From contig NZ_JAYEZN010000001.1 in the NCBI RefSeq assembly GCF_037031225.1, forward strand, positions 186,001 to 250,000: a DNA stretch of 64,000 nt. Reading direction: 5' to 3'. The first letter of the stretch is position 1. Each line of letters begins with the position of its first letter. The notes under the pieces are model-generated. The model saw only the letters and a program-made list of their open reading frames with translations, made no database searches and was not told the DNA's origin. This document shows positions 8,551 to 16,844 of this stretch, in pieces. The position numbers and the translations under genes were made by a program. Source of the DNA: Halorientalis sp. LT38 (GTDB lineage Archaea > Halobacteriota > Halobacteria > Halobacteriales > Haloarculaceae).

Positions 8551-9261
8551 ATGAGTCAGCAGCGACACCGAGAGGACGAGGATCGGTTCACGTTCGACGA
8601 TCTGAGCGTCGTTATGGGGACCTACAACGAGGAGGAAGCGATCGGCACAGTATTAGCGGACGTCGACGACGTGACCGGGGGACGCGCCGAGGTCGTCTGC
8701 GTCGACGGCTCGGACGACCGGACGCCTGAGATCGCCCGCGACCACGGCGCCCGCGTGATCGAACAGGAGCCCCAGGGGTACGGCGTCGCGGTCAGGGAGG
8801 CACTGCTCGCGGCCGAGAACCCCGTGATCGTCACCACGGACTGCGACGACACCTACCCGATGGAGCGATTGCCCGACTTCCTCGACCGGATCAACGAGGG
8901 CTACGACGTCGTCAGCGGCGATCGACTCTACTACGGAGCGGAGACGATGCCGGCGTTCAACCGCTTCGGAAACCACGCCTTCGCGGCGCTTTCGAGCCTC
9001 CTCATGGGCGACCGCGTCCACGACACGACGACGGGGATGCGGGCCTACCGGCGCGAACTGATCGAGAAGATCGAGTGGACCGAGAACACCGGCCTCTCCG
9101 CCGAGTTGCTGATCCGACCGCTGATGCGCGAGTACGACGTCTGCGAGATTCCCATCGAGTACGGCGAACGCGCCGGCGAGACGAAACTGGATCCCATCAG
9201 CGGCGGGTACGCCATCGCGAAGTCGATCGTCACGGTCTGTCTCGAAGAGCGGTTCCGCTGA
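8551..9261 (+). CDS. GT2 glycosyltransferase, dolichyl-phosphate sugar synthase type
   Basis: A 236-aa soluble GT-A enzyme. Key parts are VVMGTYNEEEAIGTVL (first strand and loop), VCVDGSDDRT (residues 50-58), the nucleotide/metal region TDCDDTYP (96-103) and the acceptor-side block VHDTTTGMRAYRRELIEKI. The size, and the lack of C-terminal membrane helices, resemble DPM1/AglJ-like enzymes that load a hexose from a nucleotide sugar onto dolichyl phosphate. I chose ATG 8551 because the upstream in-frame stretch is Arg/Ser-rich. It faces the PMT-like transferase gene end to end, 9 bp apart, which suggests a donor-and-user pair. An iron-box-like dyad precedes it. Confidence 0.85.
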   Translation: MSQQRHREDEDRFTFDDLSVVMGTYNEEEAIGTVLADVDDVTGGRAEVVCVDGSDDRTPEIARDHGARVIEQEPQGYGVAVREALLAAENPVIVTTDCDDTYPMERLPDFLDRINEGYDVVSGDRLYYGAETMPAFNRFGNHAFAALSSLLMGDRVHDTTTGMRAYRRELIEKIEWTENTGLSAELLIRPLMREYDVCEIPIEYGERAGETKLDPISGGYAIAKSIVTVCLEERFR

Positions 9262-9270
9262 GGGCCCGCA

Positions 9271-11433
9271 TCAGGGCGACCGGGTAGCGTTTTCCGTCGA
9301 CAGATTCTGTACCAGCGAGACGCCGGTGACGTAGTCGTCCGCCCCGCGAACGTACGTCCCTTCGGTCCCGCACTCGGTGACCAGCCGACAGACGCTCGTC
9401 TTCCCGGGCCAGAGGAGACGGACCCCGTCGCTGGTCTGGGAGACCGCAACTTCCTGCCGATAGGTGAGCGTGGCGCCACCGGTCTGGGAGAAGGTGACCG
9501 TCAGCACGAGCGTCGTCGGCGCCCCGAAGCGGACCGACTCCCGATCGCTCAGTCGCGTCAGATTCTCGTCGACCACGCGTGCGCGCCCGTCGGCCACGAC
9601 CCAGTCGACGGCGACGGTCTCCGTCAGCGCGTCGACCTCGTAGGTGACGGCGTCGGTCGGTCCGGCGAGGCGGACGCTCGCGGAGATCGGATTCCGGATC
9701 CGACCCGCCTCGAGCGTCACCCGGTGGCGGTCGCCTGTCCGGTCCTCGAGCGGGGTGAGCGTCGGGTGGATCTCGTCGTTCCAGCCGTCGAACGAGGAGT
9801 CCCACTCGCCGCGGTAGGTGTAGCGGTAGGGCTGGCGGTCTGGGTAGGTATCCAGCACCCGGAAGTTCGCTTCGGCGTCGCGGTCGAGCGCGTACACGAC
9901 CGGCCCGTCGAAGCCGGGGTCGTTGCGCAGCGACTGGAAGGGGTGGTTCATCCAGTCGCCGTACGGCGTGGGGACGAACACCAGGGCGTTCTCGAACGAT
10001 TCGTTCTCGATCGGTTCGTACGCCTGCTCGTATCGCTCGGTGTAGGGCTGGCTGCGGTCGAGCGCCGGTCCGAGCGCCGCCGCCTGGGCCAGTCCGGCCA
10101 CGGCGAGCAAGACGACCAGTGCGAGGGCGACGGAGCCACGAGCGGCTCGCCGGGAGGCTCGGGCCCGGACGAAACCGTAGAGCCGCCGGGCGAGCAGGAG
10201 TACTCCCGCCGCGCCGAAGGCCGAGAGCGGGACCAGGAGGTCGAAGTGGTAGTACGGCCCGAGTATCATTATCAGCCCGTCGGTCGGGTCCTCGAGCGCG
10301 GCGAGGACGTTCAGGTTCCCCCAGAAGAAGACGTTCCCGACGGGTACGGAGACGAAGAGGCCGGCCAGCAGCGCCTGGGCTCCGCGGTCCGAGAGGCCGT
10401 CGGGTGCGACGCGGCGCGGGAATGATTCGAGGACCGATCGAACGAACGCCCCGACGCCGAGCAGGGCGGCGAGGACGCCCACCGGTGGCGCGACGGACCA
10501 GTTCGTCACCAGTTGCCAGAGGACGCGGGCGTTGGCTTCGAGCGCGAGTTGGGGGGTGTACTCCCGTTCGTAGCCGAGGATGCTGCGGGTGCCGAAGCCG
10601 GGGCCGTCCCGGGGCGCGAACGCCTCGTAGGGGAAGACAAGCGGATCGCCGGTCACGACCCAGTTGTAGCCGAGCGCGACGCCGACGAACGCGAGGCCGA
10701 GGCCCGCGACGATCCCGTTGCGTTCGAGCACCGACCGCGCGACGCCGAGCAGGCGACGGGTCCCGCCCCCGTCGTCGCCGGATCGCTGCCGCCACGACGC
10801 CCCGAGCGTGAGCAGCGCGTGGGCGATGAACGGTAGTGCGAACAGCACGGCGGTGAACGGCCGGGCGAAGAAGGCCAATCCCACCGCGACGCCGGCGAGG
10901 ACGGCGTAGCGACGACGGGACCCGACGTCGTCGGCGCGACAGGCGCGCAGGTACCCGTAGGCGAACGCGAGATTCAGCGCGGTCGTCGGCGCGTAGGGGA
11001 GAAAGACCGCCGAGTCGAGCAGGAAGAGCGGCGACGCGACGAACAGGGAGACGGCGACGAGTCCTGTGCGTTCGTCGAAGGCCTCCCTCGTGACCAGACC
11101 CAGGAGGCCGGCGTTTAGCGTCGCGACTACCAGCAGGGCCAGTCGGGGGATCCCGACGAGCAGCCCGAGTGCGAAGATTCCGGCGGGGACGGGCGAGTAC
11201 TTGGGATAGAGACGCTCGCCGTCCTGGACGAAGAACCAGGGATGGACGGACTCGGGGACCGGGCTCTCCATCTGGACCTGCCCGTCGAGCAGGAGTTCGG
11301 CCTGCTGGAGGTAGACGCCCTCGTCGTGGTTCGAGGAGTGGTGCGGAAAGACGGTCACCGCGATGGCGAACGTGAGCAGGCCGGCGAGGACCGCCAGGCA
11401 GACGAGCGCGACCGTGAAGCGCCGGTTATCCAT
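9271..11433 (-). CDS. PMT/ArnT-like GT-C membrane glycosyltransferase
   Basis: A 720-aa membrane protein. After TM1 comes the loop SSNHDEGVYLQQAELLLDGQ (from about residue 27), whose Asp-Glu pair is the catalytic hallmark of GT-C transferases of the PMT/ArnT class. Around eleven further hydrophobic segments follow to about residue 455. The C-terminal 260 residues form an extracytoplasmic beta-rich domain (DUF7846-like). Such enzymes transfer sugars from polyprenyl phosphates to proteins or lipids outside the membrane. Its ATG lies inside the end of fbpC (8-bp overlap, ATGGATAA), so it is very probably the fourth gene of the fbpABC operon. A GTG 42 bp upstream is a less likely start. Confidence 0.85.
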   Translation of the reverse strand: MDNRRFTVALVCLAVLAGLLTFAIAVTVFPHHSSNHDEGVYLQQAELLLDGQVQMESPVPESVHPWFFVQDGERLYPKYSPVPAGIFALGLLVGIPRLALLVVATLNAGLLGLVTREAFDERTGLVAVSLFVASPLFLLDSAVFLPYAPTTALNLAFAYGYLRACRADDVGSRRRYAVLAGVAVGLAFFARPFTAVLFALPFIAHALLTLGASWRQRSGDDGGGTRRLLGVARSVLERNGIVAGLGLAFVGVALGYNWVVTGDPLVFPYEAFAPRDGPGFGTRSILGYEREYTPQLALEANARVLWQLVTNWSVAPPVGVLAALLGVGAFVRSVLESFPRRVAPDGLSDRGAQALLAGLFVSVPVGNVFFWGNLNVLAALEDPTDGLIMILGPYYHFDLLVPLSAFGAAGVLLLARRLYGFVRARASRRAARGSVALALVVLLAVAGLAQAAALGPALDRSQPYTERYEQAYEPIENESFENALVFVPTPYGDWMNHPFQSLRNDPGFDGPVVYALDRDAEANFRVLDTYPDRQPYRYTYRGEWDSSFDGWNDEIHPTLTPLEDRTGDRHRVTLEAGRIRNPISASVRLAGPTDAVTYEVDALTETVAVDWVVADGRARVVDENLTRLSDRESVRFGAPTTLVLTVTFSQTGGATLTYRQEVAVSQTSDGVRLLWPGKTSVCRLVTECGTEGTYVRGADDYVTGVSLVQNLSTENATRSP

Positions 11434-12595
11434 CGTCGGCGGGCTGCCCGCCGTCTGCCACGCGCCGCGCGCCACGGGGGAACCAGGCGAGTTCGTGGTC
11501 GGCGGCCAGTTCCACTCGAATGGGTTCGTCCAGGGGCACCTCGTCGGCGTGGTTGTGCATGCAGCCGAGCACGTCGCCGCTGTCGAGTTCGATCCGATAG
11601 AGGATCGTCGGCCCGAGGAAGCGCCGGTTCACGACGGTCCCGTTCGCCCCGTGCCCGTCCACCGGGCGGACCCGCACGTCGTCGGGACGGACCAGCACGT
11701 CGATGTCCGACCCGTCGTAGGCCTCCGCGAGCCCGTTGATCCGCTCGCGAGGGATCGCCCCGACGCCGGTCTCGACGGTGTCGCCGTCGACGTGGCCCGA
11801 GAGGAAACTCGCGTGGCCGAGGAAGCTCGCGACGAATCTGGATTCGGGCCGCTGGAAGACGTCCTCCGGCCGCCCGACCTGTTCGATCTGCCCGGAACGC
11901 ATCACCGCGACCCGGTCGCTGATGGACATGGCCTCCTCCTGGTCGTGGGTGACCGAGATGGCCGTCACGCCGGTCTCCTTGAGGATGCGGCGGACCTCCT
12001 GTCGCATCTCGACCCTGAGGTCGACGTCGAGGTTGGAGAACGGCTCGTCGAGCAGGAGGACGGAGGGCTCGGGGGCGAGCGAACGGGCCAGCGCGACCCG
12101 CTGTTGCTGTCCGCCCGATAGCTCCTCGGGGTACTGGTCGCGGTGTTCGGTCAGGCCCACCAGTTCCAGCAATTCGTCGACACGGCGGTCGCGCGCGTCG
12201 GCGTCGAGATCCTTCAGCCCGAACGCGACGTTCTCGGCCGCGGTCTTGTGCGGGAAGAGGGCGAACTCCTGGAAGACGACGCCCACGTCGCGCTCCTCGG
12301 GCGGCACCGCGTTCTCGGCGGTCGCGACCGCCTCGTCGCGCAGCCGGACGGTCCCGCCGTCGAGGCGTTCGAGGCCGGCGACGAGGCGCAGCGTGGTCGT
12401 CTTTCCGCAGCCCGAGGGCCCCAGCAGGGTCAGCAGCTCGCCGTCGCGGACCCGGAGGTCCAGGTCCTCGATGACGCGCGTCCCACCGAAGACCTTCTCG
12501 ACCCCGTCCAGCTGAAGGACGGTGTCGTCGTCGGCCGCGGCGTCGGTCTCTGCGTCTGTGCGATCGGTCGAGGACGTAAGTGAGCTATTCGACAT
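11426..12595 (-). CDS. fbpC: Fe(III) ABC transporter ATPase (FbpC-like)
   Basis: A 389-aa protein. After a low-complexity acidic N-terminus (residues 1-25) come Walker A GPSGCGKTT (about 59-67), the Q-loop VVFQEFALFPHK, the ABC signature ELSGGQQQRVALARSLA, Walker B VLLLDEPFSNLD and the switch His in SVTHDQEEAM. A C-terminal TOBE-like regulatory domain covers about 270-375. This is the FbpC/PotA importer type. It overlaps the permease gene by 11 bp and the PMT-like gene by 8 bp. With the FbpA-like binding protein upstream, ferric iron is the likely substrate. Confidence 0.92.
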   Translation of the reverse strand: MSNSSLTSSTDRTDAETDAAADDDTVLQLDGVEKVFGGTRVIEDLDLRVRDGELLTLLGPSGCGKTTTLRLVAGLERLDGGTVRLRDEAVATAENAVPPEERDVGVVFQEFALFPHKTAAENVAFGLKDLDADARDRRVDELLELVGLTEHRDQYPEELSGGQQQRVALARSLAPEPSVLLLDEPFSNLDVDLRVEMRQEVRRILKETGVTAISVTHDQEEAMSISDRVAVMRSGQIEQVGRPEDVFQRPESRFVASFLGHASFLSGHVDGDTVETGVGAIPRERINGLAEAYDGSDIDVLVRPDDVRVRPVDGHGANGTVVNRRFLGPTILYRIELDSGDVLGCMHNHADEVPLDEPIRVELAADHELAWFPRGARRVADGGQPADDG

Positions 12596-14222
12596 CGTAT
12601 CCCTCCACTTTCAGCAGGACGAACATCGAGAGGCCGGACACCACGAGCAGGACGATCGCGGGGATGGCGGCCAGCCCGAACTCGGCGGAGCGCTCGGCCC
12701 GCCAGACGGCGGTCACGAGCGTGTTGAACCCCGGCGGGCGGAGCAACAGCGTCGCCGGGAGTTCCTTCATCGTCGTCAGGAAGACCAGGGCCGCGCCAGC
12801 TAGCAGGCTCGGCGCGACCAGCGGCAGCGTCACGGACCGGAACGCCTGCCCGGGCGACTGCCCGAGCGTCCGTGCCGCCTCCGGCAGCGACCGGCTTACC
12901 TGCAGGAAGCCCGCCCTCGTCGAGCCGACCGCCTGTGGAATGAACCGAACGACGTACGCGAAGATCAACAGTGGGAAGGCGAGCAGCCCCTGCCGGTAGA
13001 GGACGCCGCCGTACTGCGCGCCCAGGAAGACGAGCGCGAGGCCGATGACGACGCCCGGGACCGCGTACCCGACGTAGGTGGCCTGTTCGACGACCGACGT
13101 CAGCCGGGAGGAGCGGTGTGCGGCGACGTACGCGACCGGGAGCGCGAACAGGGTGGCGAGCAGCGCGGCCGCACCCGACACGCCCACGGAGTTGAGACTC
13201 ATGCTCACCAGATCGATGTTGTACGCACCGGTCCCGGTACCACGAACCAGCCACATCCGGAGGATTCCGACGGGGACCGCGAGCGAGAGCGCCGGTAACG
13301 CCAGACAGGCGAGTGCGGCGGGCCAGCGCCACTTCCCGAGGTGCAGGGACGGGTCGCTCCCGCCGACGTAGCCGCCCTCCGTCCCGATGTTGTCCCCGCC
13401 CCGGACCCGCGACTCGATGGCGAGGATGAACACGGTCAGGACGACGAGTTTCAAGGAGAGCAGGGCGGCCATGTCCGGCCCGTTGCCGAAGGAGTGGAAC
13501 TCGACGTAGATCACCCGGGTGAACACGTCGTAACGCATGATCTGTGGCGTCCCGAAATCGGAGAGGGCGTAGAGGGCGACCAGCAGCGCGCCGGCGGCGA
13601 CGGCGGGCTTGATCTGCGGGACGGTGACGCGCTTGAACGCCTCCCACCGGTCGTGTCGGAGCGTCCGGGCGGCGTCGAACAGCGTCGTGTCGATCGACTT
13701 CAGGGCGGCCCTGGTCGTCAGGAAGACGTACGGATACGTGTACAGCGTGATGATCATGACGGTGCCCGTCAGGCCGTAGATGCTGGGGAGTTGCTCGACG
13801 CCGAGGGGGGCGAGCAGTTCCTGGAACTCCCCGCGCGGGCCGAACGCCGAGACGAACGTGATCGCACCGATGTAACTGGGGACGACGAGCGGCAGGGCGA
13901 GCAGGACCGTGAGGGGGCGTCGGAGGGGCAGGTCCGTGCGGACCGTGAGGTAGGCGAGCGGGACGCCGATCAGGATCGAGATGGCCGTCACGGCGGTCAT
14001 CATCACGATACTGTTGACGACGACCTGGATCGTCCGGGGCTGGGTGACGATCTCGAGCCCGCTCGCGAACCCGATGCGGTTCGAGGCGATGAAGAGCCAG
14101 GTCAGCGGCAGGAGTACGAGCACGGCCACGGCGCCGGCGAGCAGCGTCAGGCCGACCGAGCGTCCGGACCGGCCGCTGGTGACGCCCTCGTCCGCCGTCG
14201 CCGCGTCCGTGCCCGTTACCAT
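12585..14222 (-). CDS. fbpB: Fe(III) ABC transporter permease (FbpB-like, fused two halves)
   Basis: A 545-aa permease with about 12 membrane helices arranged as two homologous halves. Each half carries an EAA-like loop for contact with the ATPase: LFDAARTLRHDRWEAFKRVTVP in the first, LPEAARTLGQSPGQAFRSVTLP in the second. That internal duplication is typical of FbpB/AfuB iron permeases. ATG 14222 leaves a 16-bp gap to fbpA; a GTG at 14249 would overlap fbpA by 11 bp and is possible. The 3' end overlaps fbpC by 11 bp. Confidence 0.92.
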   Translation of the reverse strand: MVTGTDAATADEGVTSGRSGRSVGLTLLAGAVAVLVLLPLTWLFIASNRIGFASGLEIVTQPRTIQVVVNSIVMMTAVTAISILIGVPLAYLTVRTDLPLRRPLTVLLALPLVVPSYIGAITFVSAFGPRGEFQELLAPLGVEQLPSIYGLTGTVMIITLYTYPYVFLTTRAALKSIDTTLFDAARTLRHDRWEAFKRVTVPQIKPAVAAGALLVALYALSDFGTPQIMRYDVFTRVIYVEFHSFGNGPDMAALLSLKLVVLTVFILAIESRVRGGDNIGTEGGYVGGSDPSLHLGKWRWPAALACLALPALSLAVPVGILRMWLVRGTGTGAYNIDLVSMSLNSVGVSGAAALLATLFALPVAYVAAHRSSRLTSVVEQATYVGYAVPGVVIGLALVFLGAQYGGVLYRQGLLAFPLLIFAYVVRFIPQAVGSTRAGFLQVSRSLPEAARTLGQSPGQAFRSVTLPLVAPSLLAGAALVFLTTMKELPATLLLRPPGFNTLVTAVWRAERSAEFGLAAIPAIVLLVVSGLSMFVLLKVEGYDVE

Positions 14223-14238
14223 GGCAGATAGATCGCGT

Positions 14239-15405
14239 TCAGAGGACACCCACCTCCTCCAGCAGATCCTCAGACTGGGCCTGGTCGGCCAGTTGGGAGA
14301 GGTCGATGTCCGGAACTGACAGCTCCGTTACCGAGGGCAATCGGCCGACGGGGTTAACACCGTCGACTAGCGGGTACTCGAAGGTCCTGATGGCGAAGTA
14401 CTCCTGGGCCTCCGCCGACAGGAGGTGCCGGACGAACAGGTCCGCCAGTTCGGGGTTCCCCGAGGACTGGAGGCGGGCCGCGCCGGCGACGTTGAAGATG
14501 GTCCCCGCGTCGTTGCGCGTGAACGCGGTTCCGAGGGGCTCGTTGGGGTTGACCGCCAGTTCGCGCTGGATGTAGTAGTGATTGGTCAGCCCCATCGCGA
14601 GTTCGCCGTCGGCGACGGCGCGGGCGACCTGGGCCTCGTCGCTGTACTCTTGTGTGTTCAGGTCCTGCATCCCCTGCAGCCACTGGCGCGTCGGGTCCTC
14701 GCCCTCGATGATCCGCATCGCAGTGATGAACGCCTTGAACGACCCGTAGGTCGGCGCCCAGCCGATCTCTCCCTCGTACTGGCTGAGGTCCGGGAAGGAC
14801 ATGATGCTCTCGGGGACGTCCGACGCCGAGAGTCGGTCCGTGTTGTACGGGACCGTTCGCGCACGGCCGGAGGTCCCGATCCACTCGTCGTCGCTATCGC
14901 GGTAGGCCTCGTCGACGAGCGAGGCCGTCTCGGAGGTGAGCGCCTGCGTCGCGTCGATGCTCTTGACCTGGCCGAGCGTCCCGGCGTTGACGGTGAAGAA
15001 GACGTCCGCCGGGCTGTTTCCGCCTTCCTCCCGGATGGTCGCCGCCAGGTCCGCCGCAGGAGCGAAGTTCGTGTCGATCGTCAGGTTCGGGTACCGCGTC
15101 TCCTGGAGGTAATCGAAGAGGTCCTTCACCAGGCTCTCGCCACGACCGGAGTAGACCGTGATCTCACCGCTCAGGTCGGGCATGTCACCCATCGAGGTGC
15201 CACCGGGTTCAGGCCGGTCGCCGAACTCACCGGGCCCCGATCCGATCCACTCGGGCGAGACGCCCGTGTCCTCCGCGTCGGCCGTCGCCTGATCGTCGCT
15301 CAACAGTCCACACCCCGCGACGGCGGCGGTCCCCGCCACCGCACCGCTCTGGAGGAGCCGCCGCCGCGATACGAGCCGTCCGTCGGTGTCGCGTGTGTCC
15401 TTCAT
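14239..15405 (-). CDS. fbpA: Fe(III)-binding lipoprotein (FbpA-like)
   Basis: A 388-aa extracellular solute-binding protein. The N-terminus has a Tat signal with twin arginines (SRRRLLQ, residues 13-19) and a lipobox AVAGC with Cys32, so it is exported folded and lipid-anchored. The mature part opens with EITVYSGRGESLVKDLF, the start typical of ferric-iron-binding proteins (ITVYSGR), and includes ADVFFTVNAGTL and GWAPTYGSFKAFI. A later tyrosine pair (NHYYIQRE) matches the usual Fe-ligand YY site. It is the first gene of fbpA-fbpB-fbpC-PMT and has an iron-box dyad 8 bp before its ATG. Confidence 0.93.
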   Translation of the reverse strand: MKDTRDTDGRLVSRRRLLQSGAVAGTAAVAGCGLLSDDQATADAEDTGVSPEWIGSGPGEFGDRPEPGGTSMGDMPDLSGEITVYSGRGESLVKDLFDYLQETRYPNLTIDTNFAPAADLAATIREEGGNSPADVFFTVNAGTLGQVKSIDATQALTSETASLVDEAYRDSDDEWIGTSGRARTVPYNTDRLSASDVPESIMSFPDLSQYEGEIGWAPTYGSFKAFITAMRIIEGEDPTRQWLQGMQDLNTQEYSDEAQVARAVADGELAMGLTNHYYIQRELAVNPNEPLGTAFTRNDAGTIFNVAGAARLQSSGNPELADLFVRHLLSAEAQEYFAIRTFEYPLVDGVNPVGRLPSVTELSVPDIDLSQLADQAQSEDLLEEVGVL

Positions 15406-15413
15406 ATATGGAT

Positions 15414-15427
15414 TTAGGTCTGCCTAA
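15414..15427. promoter_or_regulatory. Iron-box dyad at fbpA promoter
   Basis: TTAGG-TCTG-CCTAA, perfect half sites, lies 8 bp upstream of the fbpA ATG. A TATA-like element (gtataa on the minus strand, 15433-15438) sits just upstream, so the dyad overlaps the expected transcription start. This is where a repressor would block initiation. The core equals the bacterial DtxR box; haloarchaea carry DtxR-family regulators (Idr, SirR). Confidence 0.8.
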
Positions 15428-15446
15428 AACACTTATACCTGCCGAT

Positions 15447-16610
15447 TCAGTCGTCCGCCGTCGCGGGGACGGGGTCCGTGACGGTGCCGGGCTGGAGCTC
15501 CTCGAGACAGGCGAGCCAGTCGCGCATGTACTCGCCGCAGAAGTTCAGGAAGGCGTCGTTCTCGTAGTCGAAGTCGCCCTCGGCGAGCGCGTCGGCCATC
15601 GCGGCCATCACGCCGGCGTAGGTGTCGGCGTCGCCGCCGACCTCGTCGACGATCTCCCAGACGTGTTCGTTCAGTTCCAGCCCGGGGACCTCGTTGTTCA
15701 GGTCGCCGAACGTCGAGCGGGGTGCCTTGTTGTGCTCGCAGAGCGGGTAGCCGTTGATAATGCGCTTGTCGAGCACGTCGCAGGCGCGCTTGAGGAACAG
15801 GCCGCTCCAGATGTCGTCGAACCGGCCAACGTCCCACTCGTTGTCGTCCATCGGGAGCTGGTAGAACGCGGGGACGACCTCCCGGCGGAAGGCCAGGTTC
15901 ATCGAACAGACGGTGAGGTAGTCGCCGCGCTCGGCGACGAAGTTGCCGTCGTAGTCGTCCGTCGAGGTTCGGGTCTGGGCCTGGCCCTGCAGGTCGCCGT
16001 CCATCAGGATGCGGACCGCGTCGAGGTCGGGGACGTTCGTCCAGAGCCCCTGCGAAGCGACCACGTCGTCGACCTCGGCCTCGCCGATCTCGATCTCCTC
16101 GTCCATCGCGCTGTAGGGATAGCCACGGGGATAGAGTCCGTGTTCGTCGACGTTCTGGTAGAGGACGTTCACCCAGGACTCGTCGGAGCCGACCGACTCG
16201 ACGGTGCCCTCGAAGGCGAGATTCTCGAAGTGGCTACCGAAGAAGTCGAAGTCCGGGTGGGGGAGCGTGTCGTCGTCGATGAACAGACCGTACTCGAAGT
16301 CGTTGGCCCACAGGTAGAGGAGGCCGAAACTCGTCTGGGCGTGGCTGGCCGCCGGAATGAGGTCTGCGTACTCGGAGAGGCCCTGGCGTTCGAACCAGGC
16401 CTCGCGGTCGCTGCCGTCGAAGACGCGGCCGGACACACCCTCTTCGTCCAGCATCGCCCGCATCTCCTCGGTGTCACAGAAGTCCTCCGTGACCAGCGTC
16501 ACGTGGAGGCGGTCGAGGTCGAACCCGTGGTCGCGTGCGTTCTCGAAGTACGCCCGCATGCACTCGAACTCCCGAATCGTCGGCACGATTACGCAAACGT
16601 CCTCGGTCAT
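15447..16610 (-). CDS. RGP / UDP-arabinopyranose mutase-like protein (GT75)
   Basis: A 387-aa protein resembling plant reversibly glycosylated polypeptides, annotated in archaea as alpha-1,4-glucan-protein synthase. The N-terminus VCVIVPTIREFECMRAYFE and the triple aspartate FIDDDTLPHP (Asp112-114, nearly the same position as the essential DDD of plant UAM) are clear. A later basic/Trp-rich block (WDVGRFDDIWSGLFLKRACD) also fits the family. Plant members convert UDP-arabinopyranose to the furanose form and self-glycosylate; other members may act as transferases. The gene lies just upstream of fbpA on the same strand, with its own perfect iron box 17 bp before its ATG, and the fbpA promoter follows its stop. 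Confidence 0.78.
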   Translation of the reverse strand: MTEDVCVIVPTIREFECMRAYFENARDHGFDLDRLHVTLVTEDFCDTEEMRAMLDEEGVSGRVFDGSDREAWFERQGLSEYADLIPAASHAQTSFGLLYLWANDFEYGLFIDDDTLPHPDFDFFGSHFENLAFEGTVESVGSDESWVNVLYQNVDEHGLYPRGYPYSAMDEEIEIGEAEVDDVVASQGLWTNVPDLDAVRILMDGDLQGQAQTRTSTDDYDGNFVAERGDYLTVCSMNLAFRREVVPAFYQLPMDDNEWDVGRFDDIWSGLFLKRACDVLDKRIINGYPLCEHNKAPRSTFGDLNNEVPGLELNEHVWEIVDEVGGDADTYAGVMAAMADALAEGDFDYENDAFLNFCGEYMRDWLACLEELQPGTVTDPVPATADD

Positions 16611-16627
16611 TGCCTTGTTCCATCTCT

Positions 16628-16641
16628 TTAGGCCGCCCTAA
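16628..16641. promoter_or_regulatory. Iron-box dyad at the RGP gene
   Basis: TTAGG-CCGC-CCTAA, perfect half sites, 17 bp upstream of the RGP start. The same 14-mer occurs at 21045 before the siderophore ATPase gene, which argues strongly that the same regulator binds both. Confidence 0.78.
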
Positions 16642-16688
16642 AATACCTGTCGTGTTCGCCCGGCCGCCGCGCCGAATCCGGGGAAGGT

Positions 16689-16726
16689 CCTTATACACAG
16701 GTAGTTCTGGATAACGTAGTATAAGG
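16689..16726. promoter_or_regulatory. Inverted TATA-like repeats between RGP and fabG
   Basis: An 8-bp inverted repeat, CCTTATAC at 16689-16696 and GTATAAGG at 16719-16726, sits in the 234-bp divergent intergenic region. Each arm reads as a TATA box in one direction. The plus-strand arm would start transcription near 16750, giving fabG (start 16845) a leader of about 95 nt. The minus-strand arm could give the RGP gene a promoter upstream of its iron box. Confidence 0.4.
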
Positions 16727-16844
16727 GGAACTATTATCTGCGAGTGCATGGGCACAGATACGTGAAGACAGGGGCGTGGCCGCACAGTCTGGCGGTTGAC
16801 AGACGAGGGGCCGGGTACGGCGGCCACCCCGGAGTTCAGTAACC

